From Andalucia godoyi (Eukaryota; Discoba; Jakobea; Jakobida; Andaluciidae), in the NCBI GenBank assembly GCA_009859145.1, contig VRVR01000021.1:195507-259506 (forward strand): a stretch of 64,000 nt of DNA, given 5' to 3'. The first letter of the stretch is position 1. Each line of letters starts with the position of its first letter. The translations under genes and the position numbers were made by a program. The notes beneath the pieces were generated by a model, which had not been told where the DNA came from, searched no databases, and was given only the letters and a program-made list of their open reading frames with translations. Shown here one piece after another: positions 53,028 through 63,560 of this stretch.

Positions 53028-54938
53028 ATGGCTTTGCATGTCCCGTTTGCCAAAGGAAAGAGCAAAGGAGCTGCTGATCATTGCGGTGAACAGCCCACGG
53101 ATTCTGGCTCCAAGTGCGACGACGACACAGAAATTTGTGCAAAGACATCCGAGATGAACCTCGATAATAGCGAAGCAACAATGTATTCAGACGACGATTC
53201 GTTTGACGGGGACGACGAAGAGGGGTATTCATCATCATCAGAAGACGAAGAAATATACGATGTTGATGAAGGCTTTGGTGGAATCCAGTTTGATTCCGAC
53301 TCGAGTGTCGATCACGACGACGAGAATGATGATGCTGTTTTGCAGAACGAGGTCTCGGAAATAGACAGGGTTGTGCACGCGATTTTGGATTTGGTCTCGG
53401 AGTCCGATGACTCCAATGGTCGACCTTCGTCTGTTTCTTCTCTTCGAAACTCTTCGGAATATCCGTGTGGTGCTTCGCTTACTTCTACTGCGCCGATTCC
53501 AATCAGGAGCCACGGCAATCTCACGCTGAATGGGAACGGAGCTTATGCGTATTCGTGTTCGTCGACAGACTCGAATTCCGCTCTGTTGGGGCAGTCTCCG
53601 GCAAGCACCGCAGGCTGTTCGTTCGGCCAGTCTCCTCAGCTGCCTGCGCACATCATGCGAGTTCCGAGATCCTCCTCGAAGAAGGCGCAACGAGTGCTCC
53701 AGACACACCAGCAAAAACGACGGAATTCGCATTCCTCGTCCAAAAAGAAGAAAACTAGAATCCGAAATGCAGAATTGCTGGCAAAGGAAGAAAAAGTGAG
53801 CGATGCGGCTGTGCAAGGCGCAATCCAAACAGATCCTTCTCCGGGTACGTTTCACTCAAGTGTTTATGCTAGCCGTACGTTCCTCGTTCCCGGTGTTCCG
53901 CTGGCGCTGCCACATCATCGAGGCGCGCAGCATTCAACGGCCTTGAATGCTGCGAACGCGAGGCCGGATGAAGCGGTGACCCAAGGCGAGCATGAACATT
54001 TCCAGACCCTGGTGCACATCGGACAGCCGGCGCTGTTCCATCATACAATGTCAGCGATCAGTATGTTCCCGGAGTTTCCCAATCCTCCTTTGCATGCGCA
54101 TCAGATGCGACGGACGGCATCTGAAGGCATAGGACAAAATTCGAATCCCGTTTGCTGCGTTGTATGCTATCGGGTTGCTTCCATGGCCCGGTCTTCCGGC
54201 GCGGAACGCGGACTCGGACTCGGACTCGGACACGGACACGCACCTGGGATGACGGGTCTGCGAAGTGACGCGTCTCGTGAAGTGGTGTTTGGGAATTGGC
54301 TGTGCAAGTGCCCCGTTTGTTGGGACTGTGCTCAGCGTCATCTAACGCGTCTTCCTGTGGACAAGGGCATTCTGTACCTTACATGTGCCAAATGCAATAT
54401 GCACTTATCTTTTGAAGATATTCGGAAGCTGTGCACTCGCGAGGAGCAATTGCTGTTCTCTGAAGAACTCATTTCTCGATGGACCTCTCGGGTCCGTCAC
54501 GAGTCTGCTGCCAGAGGATATATGCCGCTTCTAGTGTCAGTTGTTCGCGATTCCCAATGGTCTGTCCAGAAGGGGCTGGAAATTGTCGTGTTTGACGAAG
54601 CTTCGTCTTCGGAAGTGCACAAGTGCGCCTTCTGCTGCGTCGAAGCATGCCAGTGTACTCCCGAGAAGGACGTGCTCTTCTCTTCGTTCCACAGACTATT
54701 TGCGAATCGTGGAGAGCGGCATCGCTTCTTTGCAATGTTCCAGGACAAAGAACACTTGTTTGTTGTTCCGCAGTCTACGAAATCGGAGGACATGACGCAG
54801 CGAGATATTTTACGTGCTCTGACTCGTCTTGGAGTTGCCGCAACGCTCTGTGACAAGTGTCATGTGGTGGTTTCGCGAGACGAAGGATGCTCCCTTTCAT
54901 CATGTCCGAGATGCGGGACAATGGTCCCCATTCACTAA
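53028..54938 (+). CDS. RBR-like zinc-binding protein, putative E3 ligase
   Basis: 636 residues. The N-terminal 370 residues are low-complexity: acidic Ser/Asp runs (45-105) and a Lys/Arg/Ser patch (215-245). A cysteine-rich region follows: CCVVC (376-380), CKCPVCWDC (426-434) and LTCAKCNMHLSFEDIRKLCT (451-470), which resembles the RING1 part of RBR ligases. A central pair CAFCCVEACQC lies near 543. The C-terminus CDKCHVVVSRDEGC-CPRCG (about 608-631) resembles the start of an IBR/RING2 domain but stops soon after. A GLGLGLGHGHA insertion encoded by a short GGACTC repeat splits the first ring. Whether a catalytic Cys exists is unclear, so ligase activity is not assured. Confidence 0.6.
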   Translation: MALHVPFAKGKSKGAADHCGEQPTDSGSKCDDDTEICAKTSEMNLDNSEATMYSDDDSFDGDDEEGYSSSSEDEEIYDVDEGFGGIQFDSDSSVDHDDENDDAVLQNEVSEIDRVVHAILDLVSESDDSNGRPSSVSSLRNSSEYPCGASLTSTAPIPIRSHGNLTLNGNGAYAYSCSSTDSNSALLGQSPASTAGCSFGQSPQLPAHIMRVPRSSSKKAQRVLQTHQQKRRNSHSSSKKKKTRIRNAELLAKEEKVSDAAVQGAIQTDPSPGTFHSSVYASRTFLVPGVPLALPHHRGAQHSTALNAANARPDEAVTQGEHEHFQTLVHIGQPALFHHTMSAISMFPEFPNPPLHAHQMRRTASEGIGQNSNPVCCVVCYRVASMARSSGAERGLGLGLGHGHAPGMTGLRSDASREVVFGNWLCKCPVCWDCAQRHLTRLPVDKGILYLTCAKCNMHLSFEDIRKLCTREEQLLFSEELISRWTSRVRHESAARGYMPLLVSVVRDSQWSVQKGLEIVVFDEASSSEVHKCAFCCVEACQCTPEKDVLFSSFHRLFANRGERHRFFAMFQDKEHLFVVPQSTKSEDMTQRDILRALTRLGVAATLCDKCHVVVSRDEGCSLSSCPRCGTMVPIH

Positions 54939-55417
54939 TTCGAAAGCCGTCATTTTTGCTTTCACGTTCGTGTGCTTCCATAAACGACTCTGTATCATTC
55001 GTTCGTTCATTGTTGTCCAGTATTTGTTGTTGTTGTTGTTGTTCTTCTTTTTTCTTTCCCGAATCTCGATCCTTTCAACCCCCCCTTTCCCCCCCCTCCC
55101 CTCTGTCGCCTTCCTCTTCACCCGTCGTTTTTGCACGAGCAGGCATGCAATGATCGGACGCATATGTCAAAGTTTCCATGACAGGCGGGGAATTCTTTTG
55201 TTTCCATCCGAATGTTTCCGCCAATGTTCGCGACCCGACACTCGACTGGCAACCTGCATCACTATGTAGCTTTTCTTTTCGCTATATCATCATTGTTGAT
55301 TTTCTTTTCTTTTCTTTCCTGTTTTATTTTATTTTATTTTATTTTTTCTTCTTTTCATGCTGAATTGGAGCAGCAAGATATAGGACAGAAAAAGGAGAAG
55401 TCGTTGGTGAGAAGAAA
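54939..55417. other. Intergenic, pyrimidine-rich
   Basis: T/C-rich tracts (TTG repeats near 55026, C runs near 55080, (TTTTA)n at about 55324-55346) precede the transporter start. No gene is supported. Confidence 0.5.
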
Positions 55418-56929
55418 ATGGCGATGATGTTATCTTCATCTTCATCTTCATCTTCATTGTCTTCTGCGACAGTGTCCTCGACTGCTTTGGAGACACATCC
55501 GTCAGTCTCGCCGGTCGTGCGTTCGATTCCGCATTCTCGAACCGTTTCATTTACAAGCTCCACTTCTGAAGGCATGATTGCATCCAACCTCGCTTCTTCT
55601 TCTTCTTCTTCTTCCGCCGCTGCTTCTTCCGCTTCTTCTGCATTTCCGAAGAATGAAACGCATGTGTTAATCGATGCTTCGTCAGTGCGCCGACGTGTGG
55701 CGAATGAGCCAGCTGCGTCCTCGGGTGGAGGTGGAGGTGGAGGTGCTGATGCTCATGTTGACGCAGATCTTGGCGACTTTTCCTTGTATTTGAAATCAGA
55801 AGAAGAGCTCAAGTCAACTCAGAAGAACCTCCGGCAGTTCTATGCACTTCAGAATGAATACATTGCGACGATTCGACAGTGGCGAGCATCCAAGAAGTTC
55901 AGAGGGAGCACGGGTTCTCCGACTTCTGAACACGTTCCCATTCACGACCTCTCTTCTTCGGAAGAGACGGGTGAAGAAGCAGGGAATCCGTCTAGCAATG
56001 ACCAGAAAATAACAGAGAATGCGAAACTTCGACGAACGGCGCAGCGTGCTCTAGTCATTTCGTTCTGGGCGAATGTTCTGCTCCTGATAATCCGTGTTGC
56101 GGCTGTGATCTTTACACCTTCGCTGTTGATGATTACTGCGGTGGTAGACGGTTCGTTGGATCTGTTGTCAGGTGCCGTGCTGTTTGTGACTTCGAAGATC
56201 ATGAGTTCCAAGCACCAAGATGTCCACAACTATCCTGTAGGGGTCTCGCGGATGGAGCCTTTGGGAATTTTGATGTTTGCATGCGTCATGTTCACCGCTT
56301 CCATTCAGATCGTGCAAGAAGGTGTGATCCGTCTTGTGACGGAATCCACTCCGGCTCCGACCGATCTGATCTCCCTCTTTCTCATCTTGTCGAACATCGT
56401 TGTCAAGATCTTTCTGTACCTCTACTGTAGACGAGTGGCCAACCGAACAGAATCGGGATCCGTGGATGCCACTGCGGACGACCACAGAAATGACATTTTT
56501 ACGTCTTCTGCCATTTGCGTCGGCATTGTCACTACACAATACGTTTGGTGGCTGGATGCTGTCGGGGCGATTCTGCTCGCTCTCTACATCATGTTCAACT
56601 GGGTTATGGTATCGCTGGAGAACCTGAAGACTCTTTCTGGCTCCTCTGCAGATCCTGATACCCTCAGGTTCCTCACATATGTGGCCGCAAACCACGACTC
56701 CAGAATTATGCAAGTGGACACTGTTCGGGCATACCGGCAAGGGCCGAGGTACTGGGTGGAATGCGACATTGTGCTTCCGCCCGATATGCACTTGGTAGAA
56801 GCACATGATATTGGGGAGTCGCTGCAGCATGCTTTGGAATCCGTCAAAGATGTCGAGCGCGCTTTCGTGCATCTGGATTACGAGACTGATCATAATCCGA
56901 TGAACGAGCATCAGCGACCTCTTTTGTAA
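55418..56929 (+). CDS. Cation diffusion facilitator, Mn-CDF type
   Basis: 503 residues. CDF/SLC30 antiporter exporting divalent metal into organelles or out of the cell. A Ser-rich N-terminus (encoded partly by a TCATCT repeat) and GGGGGGG run precede the transporter. TM2 carries VVDGSLDLLSG (DxxxD) and TM5 carries DDHRNDIF (DxxxD), the metal-binding pattern of the Mn-transporting MTP8-11 group rather than the HxxxD of zinc CDFs. HNYPVGVSRMEPLGIL is also typical. Six hydrophobic segments are followed by the C-terminal dimerisation domain (VECDIVLPPDMHLVEAHDIG, AFVHLDYETDH). Mn2+ is the likely substrate by analogy. Confidence 0.88.
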   Translation: MAMMLSSSSSSSSLSSATVSSTALETHPSVSPVVRSIPHSRTVSFTSSTSEGMIASNLASSSSSSSAAASSASSAFPKNETHVLIDASSVRRRVANEPAASSGGGGGGGADAHVDADLGDFSLYLKSEEELKSTQKNLRQFYALQNEYIATIRQWRASKKFRGSTGSPTSEHVPIHDLSSSEETGEEAGNPSSNDQKITENAKLRRTAQRALVISFWANVLLLIIRVAAVIFTPSLLMITAVVDGSLDLLSGAVLFVTSKIMSSKHQDVHNYPVGVSRMEPLGILMFACVMFTASIQIVQEGVIRLVTESTPAPTDLISLFLILSNIVVKIFLYLYCRRVANRTESGSVDATADDHRNDIFTSSAICVGIVTTQYVWWLDAVGAILLALYIMFNWVMVSLENLKTLSGSSADPDTLRFLTYVAANHDSRIMQVDTVRAYRQGPRYWVECDIVLPPDMHLVEAHDIGESLQHALESVKDVERAFVHLDYETDHNPMNEHQRPLL

Positions 56930-57449
56930 TGTCCCCATCGTCCATCTTCTTCTTCCTCACCGTTATCACCGTGATCACCATCAGCTCATCTCACCATTTC
57001 TTGAACGTATGTCCTAACACCACGGCGTCAAACATGATCTCTATTTGTCGGACAGCATCGCAGTGATCACGAAAATGCGCGGCGACTGCCTATGCGCGAG
57101 GCCCCCTTTTACTGTTTTCAAAACTGCATGTAAAACCGTGCCCCCTCACAAGATAGTGCAAAGACCATACTCTCTCCATGTTTTCATCACTATATAGGCA
57201 CACATTCCTCTGCAAGCTGAACTCGCTGGCGAACGACGGCCGTCCGCAAAGATTGAAAAATCCTGAAGAGAATCATTGAGTGCAGCGGTCGTAGGTCGCT
57301 TTAACGGCAGGCGCGTAAAATCGAGATTTCATTTTGATGCTTATTATGAAAAATCGTCTATGTATTTTCCAATCTTTTCTTGGTTTCATTTTTTCTTGTT
57401 TTTCAGCTCGGTTTTGTATTTCCTCAAATTGGACATTCAGTGTGTATAC

Positions 57450-57486
<37 letters not shown>

Positions 57487-57512
57487 TCAGTGTTTGTCGA
57501 AGAGTACTTTAC
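56930..57512. other. Intergenic with tatata motif and (GT)n
   Basis: An actatatagg motif at about 57188-57198 could be the TATA box of the LRR gene, and a (GT)n run (about 57450-57484) lies in its leader. The G+C-richer patch at 57055-57110 and 57220-57300 is unexplained. No tRNA or other RNA gene was recognised. Confidence 0.4.
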
Positions 57513-59339
57513 ATGGCTGTTACATCTCCTCCTAGTGGGGAACTCCAAGAGCTGTATCGACTTTGTACTGTGATTTCAAGCGAGTTACCAAGCGCAGAAG
57601 AGCTCCAGGCACGAAACTACCCTCAATTATGTGAATTTGCATCTGCTATTCATGATGTTCACCATATTGTGTCTGCCGATCATGTCTTGTCGGGTTCAGA
57701 TTCCGACGCGACTGTGCCGATTTTGACACCGGAGCCGTTTGAAATGCTCAATCAAGCCGCAAGCTGGAACCGAATGCTGCATCCCGAGCACCCAGACCAC
57801 GCAAAGCCAGTTCTTCCTGCAATCTACGTGGCTCCGTCTCCTGTGTGGGCACTGTTCATCTGGGCTGCCGCCCCACCTGGAGCGATTCGAGAACTCCGCA
57901 TTCGATGGTCACTGCTTCCAGAAGCGCCTGTTCTGTACTTTTTGCTTGCTGAGCCGTCTTCTAAAGTTACGTACATCGATGGATCTGGGTCCGGTGCAAC
58001 TCCCGCAGAGTTTGCTCAGCTTTCCGATGCACTCTGCTCAGGAAGCTCCGAATTGCAAAGCAGTGTCCAGTCCATTGTTCTGCACCACTGCGTCTGTGAA
58101 ACGGAAGGCATGGCACACCTTAGCAAGGCGCTGTCGAGTCTCGGCCAGCTTGTCCATCTTGATTTGACTGGATGCAGAATCGGAGATCGCGGAACAATTC
58201 TTCTCGCTGAAGTACTTGCTCAGCAGAATTGCAGAATTTCGTATGTGGGTCTGTCTGAGAATGCGATATCGGGGGACGGTGCAGAAGCTCTCGCCCAAGC
58301 GATGCGAAGAGGGAGCCGAAGCGTCCGTGTGCTAGACCTTTCGAGAAACACTATTGGCGGCAGCGGATCCAGGAAGTTCGTTAGTGCCCTGCAGCAGAAT
58401 GTGTCATCCGAGACGTGCGTGTTGCTGGAAGAACTTGACTTGTCGTGGAACTCAATCAAGGACTCAGGAGCCACAGATGTTGCAGAGCTTGTGGGATCCC
58501 TTTCGCAGACCGCGCCACGCTTGCATACGATTCGAATCCGCGGAAACATGATCAAGGAGGAGGGATCCATCGCACTCGCAAGCGGTCTGAAAACTCTCCC
58601 AGCAGCCTCCAGCGCACGATCCCCGCTGTCTCGATTGGACCTCAGCGGCAACCAGGTTCGTGACGCCGGATTTGCAGCGTTGTGCACCGCTCTCCAGCAC
58701 TCTGCGTGCTCGTTGGACGTGCTTTCTCTCTCCCTTTGTGGAATATCATCGAAAATGATCAGTCCTCTTGTAGAGGCACTGGCATCCCGATCCGCCGAAG
58801 GCAAGAGCTCATTTCGCCTGCGAGAATTGGACCTTTCGTCGAACACCCTCGGGATGAATTTGGAACGTTCCGAGCCGGAGCGGGCACGGTTTTCTGCGTT
58901 CTGCACGGTCCTGTCCTCCCAACCGACGCTGCAGATTCTCGATCTCTCCGAAAACCGGATCTCTGCCCAGTCCGCCGCCTTCCTCGCGCCGGCATTGCGG
59001 ACCAATCGCTCACTGTCCACGCTACGACTGAAGAGAAATCGCATTGAAACTGCTGGCTTGCGTTCATTGATTCCTGCGCTTGTCGAGAATCTTTCTGCCC
59101 CGTCGTCCGTCCTTTCACTTATTGATCTTGGAGAAAACGAGATTGGAGCAGAGGCCATCCATGCACTGGTGGATGTTCTGAAACCACTGGATTCCAATGA
59201 CAATGCAAGCACACGCTCGGGCGTCAGCGTGCTGGTTCAGAGGAATGCAATCCCAAAGGATTGGAAGCCTCACGGAGCATGGCACCGCATCCGAGTTTCT
59301 GCCGATGAACCGAAAGCGATGAAGCCGATTGTTTCGTGA
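57513..59339 (+). CDS. Leucine-rich-repeat (RNI-like) protein
   Basis: 608 residues. The N-terminal 170 residues are unrecognised. From about 185 to 590 runs a solenoid of ribonuclease-inhibitor-type leucine-rich repeats with ~28-residue spacing: LVHLDLTGCRIGDRGTILLA, VRVLDLSRNTIGGSGSRKFV, LEELDLSWNSIKDSGATDVA, LSRLDLSGNQVRDAGFAALC, LRELDLSSNTLGM, LQILDLSENRISAQSAAFLA and LSLIDLGENEIGAEAIHALV. There is no TM segment, kinase or NACHT domain. Such proteins are protein-binding scaffolds; a specific partner cannot be inferred. A single exon is predicted. Convergent with the SRPBCC gene, 169 bp apart. Confidence 0.85.
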   Translation: MAVTSPPSGELQELYRLCTVISSELPSAEELQARNYPQLCEFASAIHDVHHIVSADHVLSGSDSDATVPILTPEPFEMLNQAASWNRMLHPEHPDHAKPVLPAIYVAPSPVWALFIWAAAPPGAIRELRIRWSLLPEAPVLYFLLAEPSSKVTYIDGSGSGATPAEFAQLSDALCSGSSELQSSVQSIVLHHCVCETEGMAHLSKALSSLGQLVHLDLTGCRIGDRGTILLAEVLAQQNCRISYVGLSENAISGDGAEALAQAMRRGSRSVRVLDLSRNTIGGSGSRKFVSALQQNVSSETCVLLEELDLSWNSIKDSGATDVAELVGSLSQTAPRLHTIRIRGNMIKEEGSIALASGLKTLPAASSARSPLSRLDLSGNQVRDAGFAALCTALQHSACSLDVLSLSLCGISSKMISPLVEALASRSAEGKSSFRLRELDLSSNTLGMNLERSEPERARFSAFCTVLSSQPTLQILDLSENRISAQSAAFLAPALRTNRSLSTLRLKRNRIETAGLRSLIPALVENLSAPSSVLSLIDLGENEIGAEAIHALVDVLKPLDSNDNASTRSGVSVLVQRNAIPKDWKPHGAWHRIRVSADEPKAMKPIVS

Positions 59340-59508
59340 CGCGAGGAGCATGCGGTGAGAGTGCGAAGCCCAGGGGGAGAAAAATGTGTGAATTCAAGAC
59401 GCTGCAATCCTTATATTATTACTTCCCGGCTGTACTTTTATGACTAACACACGCGGAATCGAATAAATTACACACAAATCACTCACACGCTTAGTCTGCT
59501 GATGTGTG

Positions 59509-59949
59509 TTACTTGTCCGAAACACCGCCCTCGCGAAGATTGATGCCGTACTCCAAGTACGCCTTCAGGGAGCAGAGCATATGCATCCACCCCTTTGTCT
59601 GTCCATACGACTGCTCCAAGTTTGCTGGGGCGTCGTCCCACCCAGTTTCGATGACCTCGACAAACGTGTTTCCCTCGTTGAGTGCACGGAACGTCATGGC
59701 AAACTTGTTATTAGTGCCACTTGCAGGCCACTCTATCACAATGCGTTCGTTTGGAACAACTTCGATTACCACCACTTTGAAAGTAACGCCGAACTCCGCA
59801 AACGACCACGTGAGCTCTGCGCCAGGTTCGATGCGACCGCTTGCAGTACTCACAAAGTACGACGACAGCTTCTGCGGGTCCGCCACCGCTTCAAACACCT
59901 CTGTTGCAGGTTTCCGAACCTTGATCCCGGCTTTTGCATAGTAAGTCAT
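59509..59949 (-). CDS. SRPBCC/AHSA1-like small protein
   Basis: 146 residues from the ATG at 59949. START-like helix-grip fold of the AHSA1/SRPBCC group, common in bacteria. IKVRKPATEVFEAVADPQKL opens the domain, PNERIVIEWPASG and FVEVIETGWDDA are the typical strand motifs, and WMHMLCSLKAYLEYGINLRE is the C-terminal helix. It may bind a small hydrophobic ligand; function unknown. The frame is open for 212 codons further upstream, but that part reads as non-coding Pro/Arg/Ser-rich sequence. A ttag acceptor-like site lies 5 bp before the ATG, so a spliced leader is possible. Confidence 0.82.
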   Translation of the reverse strand: MTYYAKAGIKVRKPATEVFEAVADPQKLSSYFVSTASGRIEPGAELTWSFAEFGVTFKVVVIEVVPNERIVIEWPASGTNNKFAMTFRALNEGNTFVEVIETGWDDAPANLEQSYGQTKGWMHMLCSLKAYLEYGINLREGGVSDK

Positions 59950-60418
59950 CCACTCTAATATGCTGCTGCCCTCGCAAATCAACACGCAACAAAAACGATT
60001 TCCCACACTTGCTCGCGAGTCGCCCCCCACATCCCCCCGCACTTTTTGTGTTCCCAGCTGTCCCGGCGCCCCGACTCCCGACTCCTGACTCCCGACTCTC
60101 GACTCCCGGAGTGCTCTTACAACCTCACCCAATTCTGCTTTTGCGGGACAAACGGCAGTCGTAAAAATTAAGAAAACCTCTCTCTCACACGCGCAACCAT
60201 CCTCCAACACGATCGTACATGCGTTGTGTGTCCTCAAGCGCAAAGCTGCAAAGTGCAAGTGAGGATTATTTGGATCGCATCTCGTTCGCCATTCTTCAAA
60301 ATGCTTCATCTTTTGTTTTCTTTCATTCCGCTCATACGTATCAAAGAAGGAAGAGGAAGGGAAAAGGAAGGGTGCTCGGAAAAAAAACAACGCCCCCCCA
60401 CTGCAGCGCACATAGTCA
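59950..60418. other. Divergent promoter space, SRPBCC/CLP1
   Basis: It contains a direct repeat of CTCCCGACTC-like units (about 60068-60112, four to five copies) and A/G-rich tracts before CLP1. No gene is supported. Confidence 0.45.
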
Positions 60419-61869
60419 ATGAATCGTGCGTCTTCGACATCCAAGCCTGGTGCTTCAGTGCACTCGATCGCGGCGCGATGCGAACTGCGCTTGGAGGTTT
60501 CTAGTCCGGTTGCGATCATGCTGAAGTCTGGCGAGGCCGAAGTGTTTGGGGCGGCGCTCACTGCAAGCCAGCCTGTTTTGTACAATCAACACGCTAAACT
60601 TTCTGTGTTTTCGTGGAATGGGGCACAAATTGAAATCATCGGGGAGCCATCAGACTATGAGCTCTATCAGGCCTCCGAGACGCCAATTCCTCAGCACTTG
60701 CAACTCTGGGACGAGCTCATCCAACACCCCTCCACGTATGCCTTTATGGTTATTATTATTGATTTATTGATTTATCTATCTGTTGATTGGTGTTGTTGTC
60801 GTTACAATTTTCTTACAGTTTGCAATGTCCCGAGTTGTCTAGATTGTCCAAGAAGCGGATCTTGATATGTGGACCTGTGGACTCGGGCAAGTCTTCGCTG
60901 GCCCGGATGTTTGCGTCGTGGACTTGCCGAAGCGGTCGACCGTGCATCGTCAGTGACTTGGATCCGTCGCTTCCACTTACCGGGCCTCCAGTGTGTTTAT
61001 CTGCGGTCCACACTGCGGTGCCCATTGATACCGAGTACGACGCGGACCTCTTGGCTCCGCTGTCTGTGTTTTATGGGAATCCGTCGCCGGCTGACAATGT
61101 ATCTGTGTACCAGTCGTGCGTTGCGGCGTTGTTTCGGCATTTGGATGAGAAGCCGCCGGCGAACACTAGTCCTTGGATTGTGTCTGCTGCCGGGTGGGTC
61201 GATGACGTGGGCATCACGGTGCTGCGCGACGTTGCTGTGTCGATGAGTGCAGATATTGTGCTGGTGCTTGGTGACGACCGTTTGGCTTCGAGAATGAAGA
61301 AGGATCTTGAGCAGCACAAAATCCAGGTTCGAAAAATTGCGAAATCAGGGGGTGTCGTTCAGCGAAGTGTGCAGTCCCGCTCTGCTGCGCGATCTCTCAT
61401 GTTCAAGAGGTACTTTCAAGGTCTGCCGATTCAGATCGGGTCGGCCACGTACCTGAAATCAGGATTTGGTTTGCATCCAAATTCACTGGTTCTGTCGTTT
61501 GACGAGATTCGTATTGTGGCCGTAGGGGGCGGTCCTCGAGCCCCCGAGTCGTGCTTGCCAATCGGCGAGTCCCAGTCGCTGGATCCATTTCGAATACGGA
61601 ACATTCAGCCAAGCGAGGTCAGAGACTCCGTCCTGGGTGTTGTCGGCGGACCCATAGCGGCTGCTTTTCTGGAGTCGAGAGAAAAGCCTGCTGGATCAGT
61701 CCCGAAGGATAATCCGCTGCAGAATGCGTTTTGGAACATGCCGATTGCAGGGCTTGTGTTTGTCCAATCTGTCGATGTTGAAAAGAAACTCATCACCATT
61801 CTTGCGCCAAACTCATTTCCTCTTCCTTCCAAAGTTTTTCTTAGCGGCTCTGTAAAGTGGATTGAATAG
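60419..61869 (+). CDS. CLP1: CLP1 polynucleotide kinase-like factor, two exons
   Basis: Exons 60419-60735 and 60819-61869. The 83-nt intron (GTATGC...TTACAG) is phase 2, giving 455 residues (human 425). CLP1 belongs to cleavage factor II in pre-mRNA 3'-end formation and to the tRNA splicing endonuclease complex. The N-terminal beta domain includes AIMLKSGEAEVFGAALTA and VFSWNGAQIEI, and a linker has ETPIPQHLQL. The ATPase core has Walker A GPVDSGKSS (124-132), VSDLDPS, and VSAAGWVDDVGITVLRDVA, and the C-terminal domain ends VKWIE. The Walker Lys and the Walker-B-region Asp are present, so nucleotide binding is expected; kinase activity varies in the family. Confidence 0.9.
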
Positions 61870-61871
61870 TT

Positions 61872-61945
<74 letters not shown>

Positions 61946-62561
61946 GTAACAATAGTAACAATAGTAATACAAAAAAGCACCGGGACTACTAGCAAGCGCG
62001 GACTGGCACACCTGAATTCTCCGTTGCCCGCCGCTGGCCAGAAAACATGAATCACGACTGGTCATCGGGCAGGATCATCGAAATCAACATATCCCTCAAT
62101 CGATTCAACATTCAAAAATGAACGTTGGAGGAAACAGAATGTAATCGGCGAACGACATCGCGCCTGACGACGCTTTTACCTTTGCTCCTTCTTGTTCTCT
62201 GACTTGAAAGCGCATTCCGAACGCGCAATCGATCACATCTTCGTGATTTAAAATATCTTGCTCAGCAAGAACAGAAGATAGTAGAAAGAAAAGAAAAGTG
62301 GACTTGACTGCGGTAAGGAAATCGTACTGTTTGACGTTCAATGTTGACACAGAAAGCTGTCAGCTGTACGACACCATCCATCCAGTCGACTGTCTAAATG
62401 TAAATAATGCAAAGATATGTTCCGTCTTATCACGTGACGCGCGACCCAAACGAAGGTATGGTTGTCTTTTTGTGTGTGTTGGTTTGAACAGTCTCGTGTC
62501 AAGCAGCATATTTGCATCGTCATCTTCCAAATGCCTGCATACAGGTAAGAAGCTTGCAGTT
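61870..62561. other. Intergenic, CLP1 to PEX2
   Basis: It begins with a long (AAT)n tract. A donor-like GTATGG at 62456 and an acceptor CTTGCAG ending at 62559, two bases before the PEX2 ATG, suggest a 104-nt leader intron. A minus-strand frame at 62105-62350 is not convincing. Confidence 0.45.
61876..61964. repeat. (AAT)n microsatellite
   Basis: About 29 AAT units with a few AGT/AAC interruptions, in the CLP1 3' region. Confidence 0.95.
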
Positions 62562-63551
62562 ATGGAAACCGAGTCTCTTTTGCAACAACAGTCCTCTTCA
62601 CCTGCTCCTGGGTCGCCGCCGCAGCGTCGTGCAATGTCCGGGCGGTCGCAAGAGAGTGGGCCAGTGCGGATTCCACGGGCACTTGGTGCTTCACAGCTGG
62701 ACTCGCTCATTCTGCAAGCGGATGTTGAGAGCATGCTTCGGATGCAGTGGAAACGCATATTTGCGCTTGCAAGCCCCGTCTTTCGAGATGATTTCCAAGC
62801 AGATCTCGAGGCTCTCTTTTCTCTGTTTTTGTTTCGGTATACATTGTGGACTAACTACCAGACGTATTCAGACAAGCTGCTCGATATTTCGTACCGCATT
62901 GCAAACAAGGAAAAGATGACGCTTGCGAATCCGTCTCGACTCCGTCTTTTATGCTATGCCGTTGTAACAGTCGGAATTCCGTATTGCTATCAGAAGTTCG
63001 TTTCACTGCAGTTCACGAATGCAAAGATCATTGAGCGCGCCCATCTTCTTCTGGAGATTCTGAACCGATATCTGTTTTTGTGGACTGGCGAGTTCCGTAC
63101 CGTTGCCGACCGTGTCTGCCAAATGCGACTCTTGCCTGTACGCACTGCAACCCCGCGCATCCCTTACTACGACTTCCTGCATCGCCAGCTTGTCTGGAAA
63201 ACATTTTCCGAGTTTGCGTTGTTTGTCTATCCGCTAATTAAGTCCCGCATCTGCAGAGTACGAACCATGCTGCTGCGAACCGTGTTTCGGACGCTTCGAT
63301 CGCCGAAACATGACCGTGGCCAACGACTGTCTTCACAGGATACCCTGGCGCCCACCACTGGTGCGTCGACCATTCCGCGACAGTGCCATGCGTGTGAAGC
63401 AAGTCCCACAAAGTTTCCGTGTGCAGCTTCTTGTGGCCACGTCTTTTGCTACATGTGCATTGCAGGCTCTGTCGAGGCAAATCCGGACGCTGCGTGCCCT
63501 GTGTGCTATGCGCAGTGCTCGCCTATTCGCCTGTTGTTTCCCGCTCCTTGA
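62562..63551 (+). CDS. PEX2: PEX2, peroxisomal RING ubiquitin ligase
   Basis: 329 residues from the ATG at 62562. Integral peroxisomal membrane protein of the PEX2-PEX10-PEX12 retrotranslocation ligase that ubiquitinates PEX5. After a Ser/Pro-rich start come ALGASQLDSLILQADVESML, PVFRDDFQADLEALFSLFLF, RLLCYAVVTVGIPYCYQKF and YYDFLHRQLVWKTFSEFALF, matching PEX2 in order, with several membrane-embedded helices. The C-terminal RING reads CHACEASPTKFPC, SCGHVFCYMC and CPVC (C3HC4). The length is normal (animal PEX2 ~305). It shows that the organism has peroxisomes. Repeat A copy 3 starts 10 bp past the stop. Confidence 0.9.
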   Translation: METESLLQQQSSSPAPGSPPQRRAMSGRSQESGPVRIPRALGASQLDSLILQADVESMLRMQWKRIFALASPVFRDDFQADLEALFSLFLFRYTLWTNYQTYSDKLLDISYRIANKEKMTLANPSRLRLLCYAVVTVGIPYCYQKFVSLQFTNAKIIERAHLLLEILNRYLFLWTGEFRTVADRVCQMRLLPVRTATPRIPYYDFLHRQLVWKTFSEFALFVYPLIKSRICRVRTMLLRTVFRTLRSPKHDRGQRLSSQDTLAPTTGASTIPRQCHACEASPTKFPCAASCGHVFCYMCIAGSVEANPDAACPVCYAQCSPIRLLFPAP

Positions 63552-63560
63552 CGCCGCCCC

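Noticed and set aside
62105-62350. 81-codon minus-strand frame with a hydrophobic N-terminus
   Set aside because: No homology recognised, no promoter or splice signals, and it lies in the PEX2 leader region.
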